NCBI GenBank assembly: GCA_041391925.1
Contig: JAWKNA010000004.1
Coordinates: 345,016 to 409,015 of the forward strand
DNA from: JBPOFM01 sp041391925
GTDB lineage: Bacteria > Bacteroidota > Bacteroidia > Flavobacteriales > Flavobacteriaceae
Direction of reading: 5' to 3'
Length of the DNA: 64,000 bases
Position numbers and translations under genes: made by a program. The stretch's first letter is position 1, and every line of letters starts with the position of its first letter. Positions 18,177-27,493 of the stretch are shown here, piece after piece. Below the pieces are notes generated by a model that was given only the letters and a program-made list of their open reading frames with translations, searched no databases and was not told the DNA's origin.

Positions 18177-18587
18177 GTGAGCATCAGTTTGCAAGACATC
18201 AAGCTAATAAACATCCCAAAAATAGAAGACCGACGGGGCAATCTATCGGTCATCGAGAAAGAGTGTATTCCCTTTGCCATTAAACGTGTCTATTATCTGT
18301 ACGATGTGCCAAGTGGCGCCTACAGAGGAGGACACGCCCATAAAGACCAATTGGAGTTTCTGATTGCTTTGAGCGGTAGCTTTGAAGTCGTGCTCACAGA
18401 TGGCAAAAACAAGCAGAAAATGATGCTCAACAGACCAGACCAAGGTTTGTTGATACCCACTGGCATTTGGCGTGAGCTCGAAAATTTCTCTTCAGGAGCA
18501 GTATGTTTAGTCTTGGCTTCAGATGAATATGACGAAACTGATTACATACGGAATTTTAGAACGTTCAAATCATCGAAACGGACTTAA
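18177..18587 (+). CDS. fdtA: dTDP-4-oxo-6-deoxyglucose 3,4-ketoisomerase, cupin (FdtA/QdtA)
   Basis: A 136-residue cupin from GTG at 18177. IKRVYYLYDVPSGAYRGGHAHK contains the catalytic histidines His53 and His55, followed by LEFLIALSGSFEVVLTDG and GLLIPTGIWREL, all hallmark FdtA/QdtA/WxcM segments. It converts the 4-oxo sugar to a 3-oxo sugar, which the aminotransferase at 12416 then aminates. Length equals that of known single-domain isomerases. The two genes of the step are 4.7 kb apart with flippases and transferases between, consistent with a rearranged cluster. Confidence 0.9.
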   Translation: MSISLQDIKLINIPKIEDRRGNLSVIEKECIPFAIKRVYYLYDVPSGAYRGGHAHKDQLEFLIALSGSFEVVLTDGKNKQKMMLNRPDQGLLIPTGIWRELENFSSGAVCLVLASDEYDETDYIRNFRTFKSSKRT

Positions 18588-19508
18588 GCCAATGCCGTTG
18601 TTACGAAGTAAATTCTTGGTTCTCATCAATAATTTCAACACAGGAGCGTTCATCTGAAGTAAAAATCGCTGTTGAGCGTTCAAATTATTTTTGTCAATTT
18701 TTTTAATAAGGTCTTTTGCCTTTTTGGTATTACCAGCAATTATATGCTGAATGGCAATTGAGAAACGATTCAAATCGAGATAGGTTTGTAAGCTTCGGTT
18801 GGTAATTTCTTCCTTAAACACATCAAAATCGATGAGTTTTTTGTTATTGATATTTTTTTGTGATGCTTGGTTTTCAACATTCATGTTGATGGTGGCACTT
18901 ACCGCATTGGTAAATGCAACATCATGTTGAAGGGCAATCCGAATCCAGAAGTCGATATCTTCTCCAGAATCATAATGGGTATTGAAACCACCTAAAGACT
19001 CATAAATCCTTTTGGGTATCATAACTGTAGACGCAGACGCAATACAATTGATAGTACTATTTACAAAAAAATCATTGACAACTCCTTGCCAATGGGCTTG
19101 TGTTGGTATCTGATTGTAAACGGAAGCGACCGTTTTCCTATTGAATTGATAGTTATAGGCAGTGCCATACATGCCACAATTTGGGAAGTTTGAATAGAGA
19201 TTCTTCAAATTTTCCAAATGATGCGGATGCCAATAGTCATCGGCATCCAACAAAACAATAAAGTCCGAATTGGATTTGCTCACACCATGATTCCTCGCAA
19301 ACGAAACTCCATGATTTTCTATAGTGAACAATTGGATGCGGTCATCTGTTACGGCATTTGCTTCGCTTTCACTATGATCTGTCGAACCGTCATTGACCAC
19401 AAGCACTTCAAAATCCTGAAACGTCTGTGCAAGCACACTTTCCAAGGTATTTTTGATATGCCTTTCTTTATTGTAAAGCGGAATGATGACAGAAAAAAAC
19501 GGCTTCAT
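18570..19508 (-). CDS. glycosyltransferase family 2 protein
   Basis: A 312-residue GT-A protein: SVIIPLYNKERHI, VLVVNDGSTDHSE, SFARNHGVSKS and VLLDADDYWHPHHL (DAD motif about residues 91-93), then GEDIDFWIRIAL. It converges on the FdtA gene with an 18-base overlap, and its start overlaps the end of the next GT2 gene by ATGA (19505-19508), so these two glycosyltransferases are translationally coupled. Confidence 0.92.
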   Translation of the reverse strand: MKPFFSVIIPLYNKERHIKNTLESVLAQTFQDFEVLVVNDGSTDHSESEANAVTDDRIQLFTIENHGVSFARNHGVSKSNSDFIVLLDADDYWHPHHLENLKNLYSNFPNCGMYGTAYNYQFNRKTVASVYNQIPTQAHWQGVVNDFFVNSTINCIASASTVMIPKRIYESLGGFNTHYDSGEDIDFWIRIALQHDVAFTNAVSATINMNVENQASQKNINNKKLIDFDVFKEEITNRSLQTYLDLNRFSIAIQHIIAGNTKKAKDLIKKIDKNNLNAQQRFLLQMNAPVLKLLMRTKNLLRNNGIGLSPFR

Positions 19509-20398
19509 GGCTTTGATTTTATTTCCAAAAAATAACCCAATCTGTACAAATCAAATAGGAACAGTGATGGATGTTTTGACAAAAGGTTTCTCTTTAAGAC
19601 AGATTTTGAAATTCTGTAAAAAGCTTTATACAGATAAGACAATTTCCATGTATCTAGTTTAAAACCAACACGCGTTAGGGCAGCATCATTAGGGTTCATC
19701 AAACCCTTGGAGGTGATATAGTCAAACGATTGAACGGTTTCGTGTGTCTTTTCCAAGAATTTTTGGCTGCTCTCTATTCCTAAATGTTCTACAGTATTGT
19801 CTATATGTTGTATGCGGATGTTTTTTTCCCTGGCAGCGATGGCAAACAGCAAATCTTCGTTTCTAAAATTCGGGATGGTTTCATCAAATCTCATAGTTGA
19901 AAAAACCGATTTTTTGATGACAAAATTCAAGGTCAAAAAACTCAGGTGAGGATTTTCCATTCGTTTTTGCACAGACAATGCTTCTCTTTTGTTGCCATAG
20001 ATCCATCTCAAAAATGCCTCTTTGTTGGGGGTTTCCTTTTGATAGCAGATGCCACCATATATAATTTGTGTTTCCGGTTGGATGGCATCCAAATACTTGG
20101 AGAGAAAATCATCAGTAAAAATTTTTACGTCCGCATCCAAAAAAAGCAGATAATCATACTTGGCATCAGCTCCCAATTGGTTTCGGATGGCACTGCGCCC
20201 AATGTTCTTGTCAAGTTCCTTAAATGTGCAGTGCTCAAGGGAATTGATGGTCTTGTTTTGTTCGTTCAACTTCGATTTTGACCCATCATCATACACGAGA
20301 ACTTCATATAAAATACCGGAATTGGATGCCTGAGAATGGATGACTTTGACCAAATTGGTCACATCATAATTATATGTAGGGATCAATACCGAAACCAT
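19505..20398 (-). CDS. glycosyltransferase family 2 protein
   Basis: A 297-residue GT-A protein: VSVLIPTYNYD, YEVLVYDDGSKS, NIGRSAIRNQLG and LLFLDADVKIF (DAD about residues 91-93), then FRNEDLLFAIAARE, which places the catalytic acid. It is the first gene of a two-gene leftward unit with the GT2 at 18570-19508. The divergent dioxygenase gene begins 97 bases away, so promoters for both lie in 20399-20494. Confidence 0.92.
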   Translation of the reverse strand: MVSVLIPTYNYDVTNLVKVIHSQASNSGILYEVLVYDDGSKSKLNEQNKTINSLEHCTFKELDKNIGRSAIRNQLGADAKYDYLLFLDADVKIFTDDFLSKYLDAIQPETQIIYGGICYQKETPNKEAFLRWIYGNKREALSVQKRMENPHLSFLTLNFVIKKSVFSTMRFDETIPNFRNEDLLFAIAAREKNIRIQHIDNTVEHLGIESSQKFLEKTHETVQSFDYITSKGLMNPNDAALTRVGFKLDTWKLSYLYKAFYRISKSVLKRNLLSKHPSLFLFDLYRLGYFLEIKSKP

Positions 20399-20494
20399 TA
20401 TTGGGAATTAGGCTTTAAAAATACATTTTTTTAGTGCTTTAATTCAGTCTTCCTTATAAAAGATTTAAATTGCAACCATTCAAACACAAACACA

Positions 20495-21319
20495 ATGAAG
20501 GATGCTGAATCCATAGAGATTTCGGAACTGATATACGAGGAAATCAAGGCTAAACAAGCCGTTTTGACTGAGATGTACAACCAATCTGAACCACAGATTG
20601 GCTACTTTTATATCGATGATCTATTGCCGGAAACCTTGGCTCAAAAATGCTATGAGCTGTTTCCTGACAAAAGTGAGATGCGCTGTCTAAAAAGTATGCG
20701 AGAATACAAACATGTCTCCGCCCAAATGAACAAACACCATCCATTTTTGGAAGCAGTTATTTACGCCTTTCAGGCTCCAAAAATAGTGGAACTGATAGGG
20801 GACATCTGTGGGATAAACTCATTATATGCAGATGGATCACTCTACGCAGGCGGTCTGTCATTGATGGCAAAGGACAACTTTCTAAATCCGCATCTGGACA
20901 ATTCGCATGATGCCGAACGAGAGCGTTGGCGCGTGTTGAATCTCTTGTACTATGTCACTCCAGATTGGAAAAAAGAAAATGGTGGCCATTTGGAACTTTG
21001 GCCCAATGGACCCAAAAAAGACCCAGTGCTCATTGAGAGCAAATTCAATCGATTGGTAGTGATGGCAACCCATGACCGCTCTTGGCATTCCGTTAACCAA
21101 GTCACGGTGGATGGCAGCAGGTGTTGTATATCCAATTATTATTTTAGTGATGAGCCATTAAAAAATACCGACCGATTCCATGTCACCAAATTTCGGGGCA
21201 GACCAGAAGACACCTTTACAAATATCATCCTTGATCTTGATGCCAATTTGCGGATGTTCATACGTAAAATTTTCAAAAAAGGAATTCGAAAAAACCCTCA
21301 CATCTATAAGAAAGACTAA
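20495..21319 (+). CDS. 2-oxoglutarate/Fe(II)-dependent dioxygenase
   Basis: A 274-residue protein with the jelly-roll metal triad readable as His133 and Asp135 (NPHLDNSHD) and His198 (HDRSWHSVN), plus Arg209 to bind 2-oxoglutarate. It is close to the 2OG-Fe(II) oxygenases that occur in O-antigen and peptide-sugar loci, where they hydroxylate a glycan or lipid. The C-terminal 30 residues are strongly basic (RKIFKKGIRKNPHIYKKD). It ends overlapping the convergent methyltransferase by 4 bases. Confidence 0.85.
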   Translation: MKDAESIEISELIYEEIKAKQAVLTEMYNQSEPQIGYFYIDDLLPETLAQKCYELFPDKSEMRCLKSMREYKHVSAQMNKHHPFLEAVIYAFQAPKIVELIGDICGINSLYADGSLYAGGLSLMAKDNFLNPHLDNSHDAERERWRVLNLLYYVTPDWKKENGGHLELWPNGPKKDPVLIESKFNRLVVMATHDRSWHSVNQVTVDGSRCCISNYYFSDEPLKNTDRFHVTKFRGRPEDTFTNIILDLDANLRMFIRKIFKKGIRKNPHIYKKD

Positions 21320-22209
21320 TCAAACTGTTTTTTGTTGCCTTCAAATTTCAGATAAGGATTGTCCAAAACGTACGCTTTGCGATCTCTTTTGGTTTCATGC
21401 CGATACGGGTGGTCTAACACATGCAGGTAATACAACTGCTTTACCCACATGGCATTTTTAAAGAGACGCTCATTGCTGAAAAATGTGTTGTATGCGATGT
21501 TGCGGAGTGGATTGCTGTCGTTGAATTCCTTGATGGCCAAGAGTTCGCCACATTTGTCATTGTGATGCGGATGCGAAATATCATCAAAATACAGATAGGT
21601 AAGCGGTAAAAAAATATTGGCATCGGCTGTCAACAGTTCGAGCACCTCTTTGGTGGAGCTGTAATAATCTACATCAATTGATACAAAACCTATGGGGGAT
21701 TCAGGGGATAGGTCTTCAATAAATGCAGTCAGGCGTTCTTTGATGGGACCAAAAATTACCGTGGCCTTTCCCTTTGTTTTTTCCAATAAAAGCTCTTTGT
21801 TCATCGGGAAATCGCCCACATTGTAATATTCAGGATGATCGCGATAGTCAATGGGAGATGGCATCCCTTCGCCAGTGTCAAATCCATAAATGTCAATAAC
21901 TATGTCGGTAATTTTAGTGACTTTTTCCGCGATTGCGACCATGTTCATGAGTCCAGCACCATTGGCCACACCAAACTCAATAATGGATAGTCGTTTTAAA
22001 CCAAGTCTCTTTGCTTGGTCGGCCGCTTCTAGAATTCCAAAGGCATGTTGTGGACGCAATACTAAATCATAGGCCACTTTTTTTCTAAAAGACCCAAAAA
22101 GGAAGACGAATAATGCAATGAAGTTAAGGTGGAGGGGTTCCGAAAGGCGTTCTTTATAGAGTTTTCTCCATATTCTTTTTTCCGATAAACGTTTTAGTAA
22201 GTAACCCAT
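21316..22209 (-). CDS. TylF-like SAM-dependent methyltransferase
   Basis: A 297-residue protein. LSIIEFGVANGAGLMNM carries the SAM-binding glycine loop, IYGFDTGEGMPSPIDYRDH and GFVSIDVDYYSSTKEVLELL give the metal-binding acidic residues of TylF/MycE-like macrocin O-methyltransferases. It would O-methylate a sugar. An N-terminal hydrophobic patch near 30-42 may tether it to the membrane. It stands alone on its strand and converges on the dioxygenase gene. Confidence 0.8.
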   Translation of the reverse strand: MGYLLKRLSEKRIWRKLYKERLSEPLHLNFIALFVFLFGSFRKKVAYDLVLRPQHAFGILEAADQAKRLGLKRLSIIEFGVANGAGLMNMVAIAEKVTKITDIVIDIYGFDTGEGMPSPIDYRDHPEYYNVGDFPMNKELLLEKTKGKATVIFGPIKERLTAFIEDLSPESPIGFVSIDVDYYSSTKEVLELLTADANIFLPLTYLYFDDISHPHHNDKCGELLAIKEFNDSNPLRNIAYNTFFSNERLFKNAMWVKQLYYLHVLDHPYRHETKRDRKAYVLDNPYLKFEGNKKQFD

Positions 22210-22313
22210 TTAAAGTTCTAAATTTACCCAAAACTAATCAATAATTTAGATTTGAATCCTATTACATTTTATTTATTGTTTTAGAATGGCACGTTAATTG
22301 TCTAGCTCTACAC

Positions 22314-23912
22314 ATGAAACACCTTATACTACATATCACTTTCCTTTTGCTAAGTCTTTTGGTACAAGCCCAAAAAGAATTCCATGTCACCACAGATGGC
22401 AAATCCACCGGTAACGGAAGTCTCCAAAATCCTTGGGATTTGCAGACAGCATTGAGTCAAAAACCAGATGTTGTAAATGGTGGTGACACCATTTGGCTGC
22501 ATGAAGGCATTTACAACGGAAGGTTTATATCCACCATCAAAAGTACCACGAATAATACGTTTATTACTGTGGCACCCTACCAAAGTGCCAAAGTCACCCT
22601 CAATGGAAATGTTGCATTGGGTAGTGGACCCGTATTGACTGTAAAAGGGAAACAAGTTATTTTTATGGATTTTGAAGTGACTTGGTTAGGCATATTCTCT
22701 AGGGATGAAAATGATAAAGATTTTCGTGTTGGTGGTGGTGTTAATCATACGTCTGGTCAGGATTGTAGATTTTACAATCTCATTATTCACGACAATCCAG
22801 GATTGGGATTTGGATCATGGAAACAAACTGGAGGTACTATCATTGAGAATTGCCTAATTTATTATAATGGTCACATGTCTAAAGATGGTCAAGGAAGGGG
22901 TGAAGGGATATATGTACAGAATGCTGGTGAAACGATGAGAATTATAAGAAACAATATCATCTTTGCTAATTATTACAAAGGCATTGAAGTATGGTCGGCA
23001 TCAAAACGTAATGACTATAGTTTTGTAAAGAACATTGCTCTCTACGGGAATTTGATATTTAATAGTGGACTGCCTTCAAAAAGGGTTAAAGACAATGTCA
23101 TTGTGGCTTCAAATGATCGAAATGGTCGTAACATTGCCCAAAACATACAAATTTTAGATAATGTATTGTATCACAATACCGATGTGAATGCAGAAAAAAT
23201 AAATGGAGATTCTCCATCATTAACACTTGGATTTCATATAAATGCACCGGTGGAAAACGTGGTTGTCAAAAATAACATCATTATCTCAAGAGACGATGCT
23301 TTAAGACTGTTTTACATTAAATCTTTGATATTTCAAGATAACACGGTATTTTCAAAATTTCTTCAAATTAATTCCTCTCAACTGGAAAACTCAAAAAGCT
23401 GGAATTTTAAAAATAATATTTATTATACCGAAAAAGAACAACCATTTAGAGTATCAACTTCAAAAGATTATGATAAGGAAATTTGGGATACAGAATTTAA
23501 ATTGGACAAAAACAGTCAATGGAAAAAAACTAGAGAATTTGACATAGAGCCAGTTTTATCCATTGCACAGCATTCTCAAAAACAAAATACTTTTAATGTG
23601 GCACTTTTGAGTAAGCTAGGTAATGATGTAGAAGTAGATTTTTCACAATATCCCATTTCCAAAGGAACCTCCTATAAAATCTATGATGTTGAGAACAGAA
23701 ATGAAGTTTTGACATCAGGAATAGTAGATGAAACCAAGACCATCAAAGTGCCAATGGCACTAACGAAACTCAAAATGCCATTGCACAACGACCGATACCT
23801 AAAAACACCATCCAACTTTGGAGTTTTTATAATCGAATTTGAGTCCCTTAAAACATCGTCTACGGAAGAGTTAAGCGGATTTTCAAAATTCCTCAAATGG
23901 TTGGGGTTCTGA
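22314..23912 (+). CDS. secreted right-handed parallel beta-helix protein
   Basis: A 532-residue protein with an N-terminal signal peptide (KHLILHITFLLLSLLVQAQ, cleavage about residue 19). GNGSLQNPWDLQTAL then GGDTIWLHEGIYNGRF, followed by repeated N-x-I-I/hydrophobic strands (residues about 140-400), fits pectate-lyase-like or alginate/chondroitin-lyase-like beta-helices. No T9SS sorting domain or lipobox is visible. Its place beside glycan genes suggests it acts on, or binds, a polysaccharide, but catalytic residues cannot be assigned. Confidence 0.8.
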   Translation: MKHLILHITFLLLSLLVQAQKEFHVTTDGKSTGNGSLQNPWDLQTALSQKPDVVNGGDTIWLHEGIYNGRFISTIKSTTNNTFITVAPYQSAKVTLNGNVALGSGPVLTVKGKQVIFMDFEVTWLGIFSRDENDKDFRVGGGVNHTSGQDCRFYNLIIHDNPGLGFGSWKQTGGTIIENCLIYYNGHMSKDGQGRGEGIYVQNAGETMRIIRNNIIFANYYKGIEVWSASKRNDYSFVKNIALYGNLIFNSGLPSKRVKDNVIVASNDRNGRNIAQNIQILDNVLYHNTDVNAEKINGDSPSLTLGFHINAPVENVVVKNNIIISRDDALRLFYIKSLIFQDNTVFSKFLQINSSQLENSKSWNFKNNIYYTEKEQPFRVSTSKDYDKEIWDTEFKLDKNSQWKKTREFDIEPVLSIAQHSQKQNTFNVALLSKLGNDVEVDFSQYPISKGTSYKIYDVENRNEVLTSGIVDETKTIKVPMALTKLKMPLHNDRYLKTPSNFGVFIIEFESLKTSSTEELSGFSKFLKWLGF

Positions 23913-23915
23913 CCG

Positions 23916-24653
23916 TCATTTTGTGACAACTACTACCGTTTCAGGCGATTGTAAACCAAAATAAAAATCATCGGTTTGGGACTCAAAAGTAGTGACCATG
24001 ACCTTAAACCCAATCGTCTCGAGACGCTTTTTTAAACCCTCAACAGAATAGATTCTTACGTGATCGTCCTGTCCAAAAGCTTTAAGCCTTCCTTCTTTGG
24101 TGACAATGCTGTTATCTTCATACAGGTCACCATCTTTATAAGGTGTCTGGATGTAACATTTACCATTTGGCTTTAAAACTCGAAATAATTCCCTCATGGC
24201 TTGAAGGTCATCTTCAATATGTTCCAAAATGTGGTAACAGATGATGGTGTCAAAAAAATCTGCTTTCATAGCAATATTTGTAATATCAAAATAATACTCC
24301 GCAAGAAATTCATCCGCAAAATCACTACTGTAATAGTTGATGGAATCCAGTTTTTTGAATTTTCTATAAAGACTTCTGGAAGGCGAAAAATGGAGCACAG
24401 TCCCATGCAAGGCATGGTCCTCTTTAAGAAGCGAATTCAATCGCCTGGTTCTGCTCAGACTGCCACAGTAAGGACAAAGCAAATCAGTGGATGGTAGTTG
24501 TATAAAGGCTTTTAGTGTTGCATCACAAACTTGGCAGAGATGCTTGTTTCCGTAATAGCTTAAGGAGAAAATTTTTCTGAAGGTCAATTCATGCTTCAGC
24601 AGCAACTTTTTTGGCACTAAAGTCTTCGTCAGCTTTTTAAGAAATGCATACAT
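23916..24653 (-). CDS. class I SAM-dependent methyltransferase
   Basis: A 245-residue protein. The N-terminus has two cysteine pairs (CQVC and CPYCG, about residues 40-60) that look like a small zinc knuckle, as in many methyltransferases of cell-surface loci. Then come LHFSPSRSLYRKF, ADFFDTIICYHILEHIEDD (motif post I-II) and FRVLKPNGKCYIQTPYKDG. I choose ATG at 24653; a TTG at 24659 would overlap the ftsE stop codon as TTGA. It is translationally close to ftsE and so may be coexpressed with it. Confidence 0.85.
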   Translation of the reverse strand: MYAFLKKLTKTLVPKKLLLKHELTFRKIFSLSYYGNKHLCQVCDATLKAFIQLPSTDLLCPYCGSLSRTRRLNSLLKEDHALHGTVLHFSPSRSLYRKFKKLDSINYYSSDFADEFLAEYYFDITNIAMKADFFDTIICYHILEHIEDDLQAMRELFRVLKPNGKCYIQTPYKDGDLYEDNSIVTKEGRLKAFGQDDHVRIYSVEGLKKRLETIGFKVMVTTFESQTDDFYFGLQSPETVVVVTK

Positions 24654-24655
24654 GC

Positions 24656-25342
24656 TCAATTGGCTTTCCGCTGCACCACTTCAAACACTTTTCCTTCATC
24701 ACATTTGAGGGTTTTGCTTGGATAGCGAAGCAAAAGTGCATAATCATGGGTGGCCATCAAAATTGTATTACCGTTTTTATTGATTTCTTGTAGCACTTCC
24801 ATCACTTCAATACTCGTTTGAGGATCTAGATTTCCGGTTGGCTCATCCGCAAGTATCAGTTCAGGGTCATTCAATAACGCTCTGGCGATTGCAATACGTT
24901 GCTGCTCACCACCGGACAATTCATGGGGAAACTTAAAGCCTTTTGTCTTCATGGCAACCTTATCCAACACTTTTTCAATGCGCTCCTTTATTTTGTCCTT
25001 GTCCGTCCAGCCTGTTGCTTTCAGCACAAACTCCAGGTTACTATTAACGGTTCTATCGGGCAATAACTTAAAATCCTGAAACACAATGCCGAGTTTTCGC
25101 CTCAAAAAAGGAATGTCCTTTTCCTGCAAGGTGCGCAAATCAAAATCCACAATATGGCCTTGTCCTTCGGTGAGCTCCAAATCTCCATAAAGGGTTTTCA
25201 TAAAACTACTTTTCCCACTTCCAGTCTTGCCAATCAAATACACAAAATCGCCTTTCTGCATTTCAAAATTCACATCTTTCAGCACCATACCATCACCTTG
25301 GTAAATGGCTACATTCTTTAATTCTAAAACCGTTTCGGACAT
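24656..25342 (-). CDS. ftsE: cell-division ABC transporter ATP-binding protein FtsE
   Basis: A 228-residue ATPase: Walker A GKTGSGKS (residues 38-45), Q-loop GIVFQDFKLLPDRTV typical of FtsE, signature LSGGEQQRIAIARAL, Walker B LILADEPTGNLD and H-loop MATHDYALL. With FtsX it activates septal peptidoglycan hydrolases. The ftsX partner is not next to it, which is usual in Bacteroidota. The downstream methyltransferase starts at its stop codon. Confidence 0.93.
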   Translation of the reverse strand: MSETVLELKNVAIYQGDGMVLKDVNFEMQKGDFVYLIGKTGSGKSSFMKTLYGDLELTEGQGHIVDFDLRTLQEKDIPFLRRKLGIVFQDFKLLPDRTVNSNLEFVLKATGWTDKDKIKERIEKVLDKVAMKTKGFKFPHELSGGEQQRIAIARALLNDPELILADEPTGNLDPQTSIEVMEVLQEINKNGNTILMATHDYALLLRYPSKTLKCDEGKVFEVVQRKAN

Positions 25343-25408
25343 TTTTTTTGTGAGTTTTATGAGAATGTAAATGTATTGCTTTAAATTACAAAAATCAACC
25401 CTCCCTTA

Positions 25409-25468
25409 TCACTTCGAGTGTTTTTTTAATCCTTATTTAAAAATGAATTAAAAAATGTATCAAGAATA
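25409..25468. repeat. degenerate copy of the CACTTCGAGTG repeat
   Basis: TCACTTCGAGTGTTTTTTT at 25409-25427, then AATGTATCAAGAATAT near 25453-25468. This matches the left and right ends of the better copies at 34538-34590 and 39003-39062 (TCACTTCGAGTG...AATGTATCGAGAAG), with the second half decayed. It lies between ftsE and the divergent AraC gene. Confidence 0.55.
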
Positions 25469-25587
25469 TATCTGAATCAAAACAATTCCCCAAAAAAAAA
25501 TAAACCATTCCCTTAAAATGAAAAAACAGGCAAAGCGTCATCTGAAATCCCAAATTTTTATAACTTTCGTGTTTGTAATTGGTTTAC

Positions 25588-26625
25588 ATGCTTAAGACTC
25601 TTCAGATTATTGCACTCATACAAGGTATTTTTGTACTTACGGTACTTTTTATCAACCGAAAAAGTTATAAAAAAGCGACCTTTTGGTTGCTATTTGGGAG
25701 TTTGGTTTCGGTAACGCTCTATATTATTGGAGATGACCAAAACAATCTATTTGCACCTGGGGAAGATTGGTTTTTATTCGATAGCTCTCTCTTTGTCACC
25801 TTTTTGTTTTTGTTCTTTCGGTATTATAAAAATGGTCGCACTACGTTTGTTATCTGGGATTTAGTGTTTTTCTTGCCAAATCTCATTTACTTCATCATCG
25901 AAATTATAGAACTGGTATTACAACGTGAGGTCTTTTTTGTTGAAATTTTTGAAATCCCTACCCAATTGACCTTTTTTATATATCTGGTGTGGATAGTTTA
26001 CAATATTTATACCAGTGAAAAGAAACATTGGATACTTTATTTTGCCATAATGGCAGCGGTATTGCATGGTTTTTCTTCATTGAACGATATCTTGAGACTT
26101 TTTGATGTTAAGGAGTTTGCTTTCTTTAATGATGAAAACTTTAATACCTATTTGCTGCTTGTGGTCGCATTTTTGTTTTATTTCATTGCCTATAATTTAA
26201 TGGATAGACAAAAGTCTATTCTTCCTAAAATAGATTCTGAAAAGTATAAAAATTCCAACCTCAACGATTCACTTATCCTGCATCATAAAATGGCACTCAT
26301 AGAAGCCATGGAGGACAAAAAATTATATCTCAATGGCAAATTGTCCATCCACGATGTGTCTGAGCAATTGAACATTCCACGCCAATATATTTCAGAAGTT
26401 CTCAATTTACACATGGAGACCAATTTTCAGGATTTTGTGAATGCATACCGAGTGGAAGAATTCATCAACAGATTAAAAAATGACCAGAATGACCATTTTA
26501 CACTCTTGGCAATTGCAATGGATGTGGGCTTTAATTCCAAGTCGTCCTTCAATGCTACCTTTAAGAAATTCAAGGGAGTAACCCCAACTGAATACAAAAA
26601 ACAACTTCTTTTAAAAGGTCAATAG
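25588..26625 (+). CDS. membrane-bound AraC-family transcriptional regulator
   Basis: A 345-residue protein from ATG at 25588. The first 215 residues hold seven or so hydrophobic helices; the last 105 form an AraC DNA-binding domain: LSIHDVSEQLNIPRQYISEVL (first HTH) and FTLLAIAMDVGFNSKSSFN with FKKFKGVTPTEYKK (second HTH and family signature). Such 7TM-AraC regulators sense an envelope or lipid signal. The cassette at 26764-28987 starts 138 bases downstream on the same strand and is its most likely target (inference). Confidence 0.88.
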   Translation: MLKTLQIIALIQGIFVLTVLFINRKSYKKATFWLLFGSLVSVTLYIIGDDQNNLFAPGEDWFLFDSSLFVTFLFLFFRYYKNGRTTFVIWDLVFFLPNLIYFIIEIIELVLQREVFFVEIFEIPTQLTFFIYLVWIVYNIYTSEKKHWILYFAIMAAVLHGFSSLNDILRLFDVKEFAFFNDENFNTYLLLVVAFLFYFIAYNLMDRQKSILPKIDSEKYKNSNLNDSLILHHKMALIEAMEDKKLYLNGKLSIHDVSEQLNIPRQYISEVLNLHMETNFQDFVNAYRVEEFINRLKNDQNDHFTLLAIAMDVGFNSKSSFNATFKKFKGVTPTEYKKQLLLKGQ

Positions 26626-26763
26626 GTGCAGATAAAGTAGTTTGCACTTACTCTTATTCCTCTGTCCCGTATAATTAAGTTTATTTGTTGTGACCCAATG
26701 GTGCATCGCCTTCTTTTTGTACTGTATTTTGGTTCACTAGTTTAAATCTAATTACTTTTTTAT

Positions 26764-27489
26764 ATGTCTAAAGATTCGATTTTTAAAGATGCCAAAGCAC
26801 CTGCTGCGGATTTTAAATTCAACGAAACCGTCGTAAAGGTTTTTGACGATATGGTGGTGCGCTCTGTGCCATTCTATGAGGAAATACAGCGTATGGTAGC
26901 AGAAATGGCAAAGGATTTTGCCATTCCCAACACCAATGTGTATGATTTGGGTTGCTCTACAGGTACCACAATGCTGTATCTCGATAAAGTATTGCCACCC
27001 ACCATCAGCTTTGTGGGGGTTGACAATTCTGATGAGATGCTTAAAAAATGTGAGGTCAATCTAAAAAATGCTGGTCTAAAACGCAAGGTAGCTTATAGTA
27101 ATCAGGATCTGGGTGCTGCAATGGAATTTGACAACCCTTCTGTGGTCATTTTATGTTTGACACTTCAGTTTTTGCGGCCTTTGCATCGAGAGCGCATCAT
27201 CAAGCGTATTTACGAGAGCTTACCGGAAAATGGTGCGATTGTTTTGGTCGAAAAAATATTGACTGAAAATTCCATTTGCAATCGTCTCTTCATTGAGCAT
27301 TATTACGAATTTAAACGTCGCAATGGTTATAATGATACCGAGATTGCTAAAAAACGAGAAGCGTTAGAGAATGTGCTGGTGCCCTACAAGCTTTCTGAAA
27401 ATGAAGAATTGCTGAAGAATGCTGGTTTTAGGTATATGGAAACGTTTTTTAAATGGTATAACTTCACGGCATTCATCGCCATAAAATGA
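26764..27489 (+). CDS. cmoA: CmoA homologue, carboxy-SAM synthase-like
   Basis: A 241-residue protein. The whole length reads like E. coli CmoA, which makes carboxy-S-adenosylmethionine from SAM and prephenate for tRNA wobble uridine modification. Equivalent residues recognisable from memory are VVRSVPFY with Tyr38, GCS at 63-65, DN at 87-88, and Arg198 in AKKREALENV (E. coli Arg199, which holds the carboxylate). A cysteine (Cys131) stands where E. coli has Asn132. No cmoB lies nearby. The gene is followed after 4 bases by a membrane methyltransferase, so its carboxy-SAM might serve another pathway; that is inference. Confidence 0.82.
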   Translation: MSKDSIFKDAKAPAADFKFNETVVKVFDDMVVRSVPFYEEIQRMVAEMAKDFAIPNTNVYDLGCSTGTTMLYLDKVLPPTISFVGVDNSDEMLKKCEVNLKNAGLKRKVAYSNQDLGAAMEFDNPSVVILCLTLQFLRPLHRERIIKRIYESLPENGAIVLVEKILTENSICNRLFIEHYYEFKRRNGYNDTEIAKKREALENVLVPYKLSENEELLKNAGFRYMETFFKWYNFTAFIAIK

Positions 27490-27493
27490 TGGT

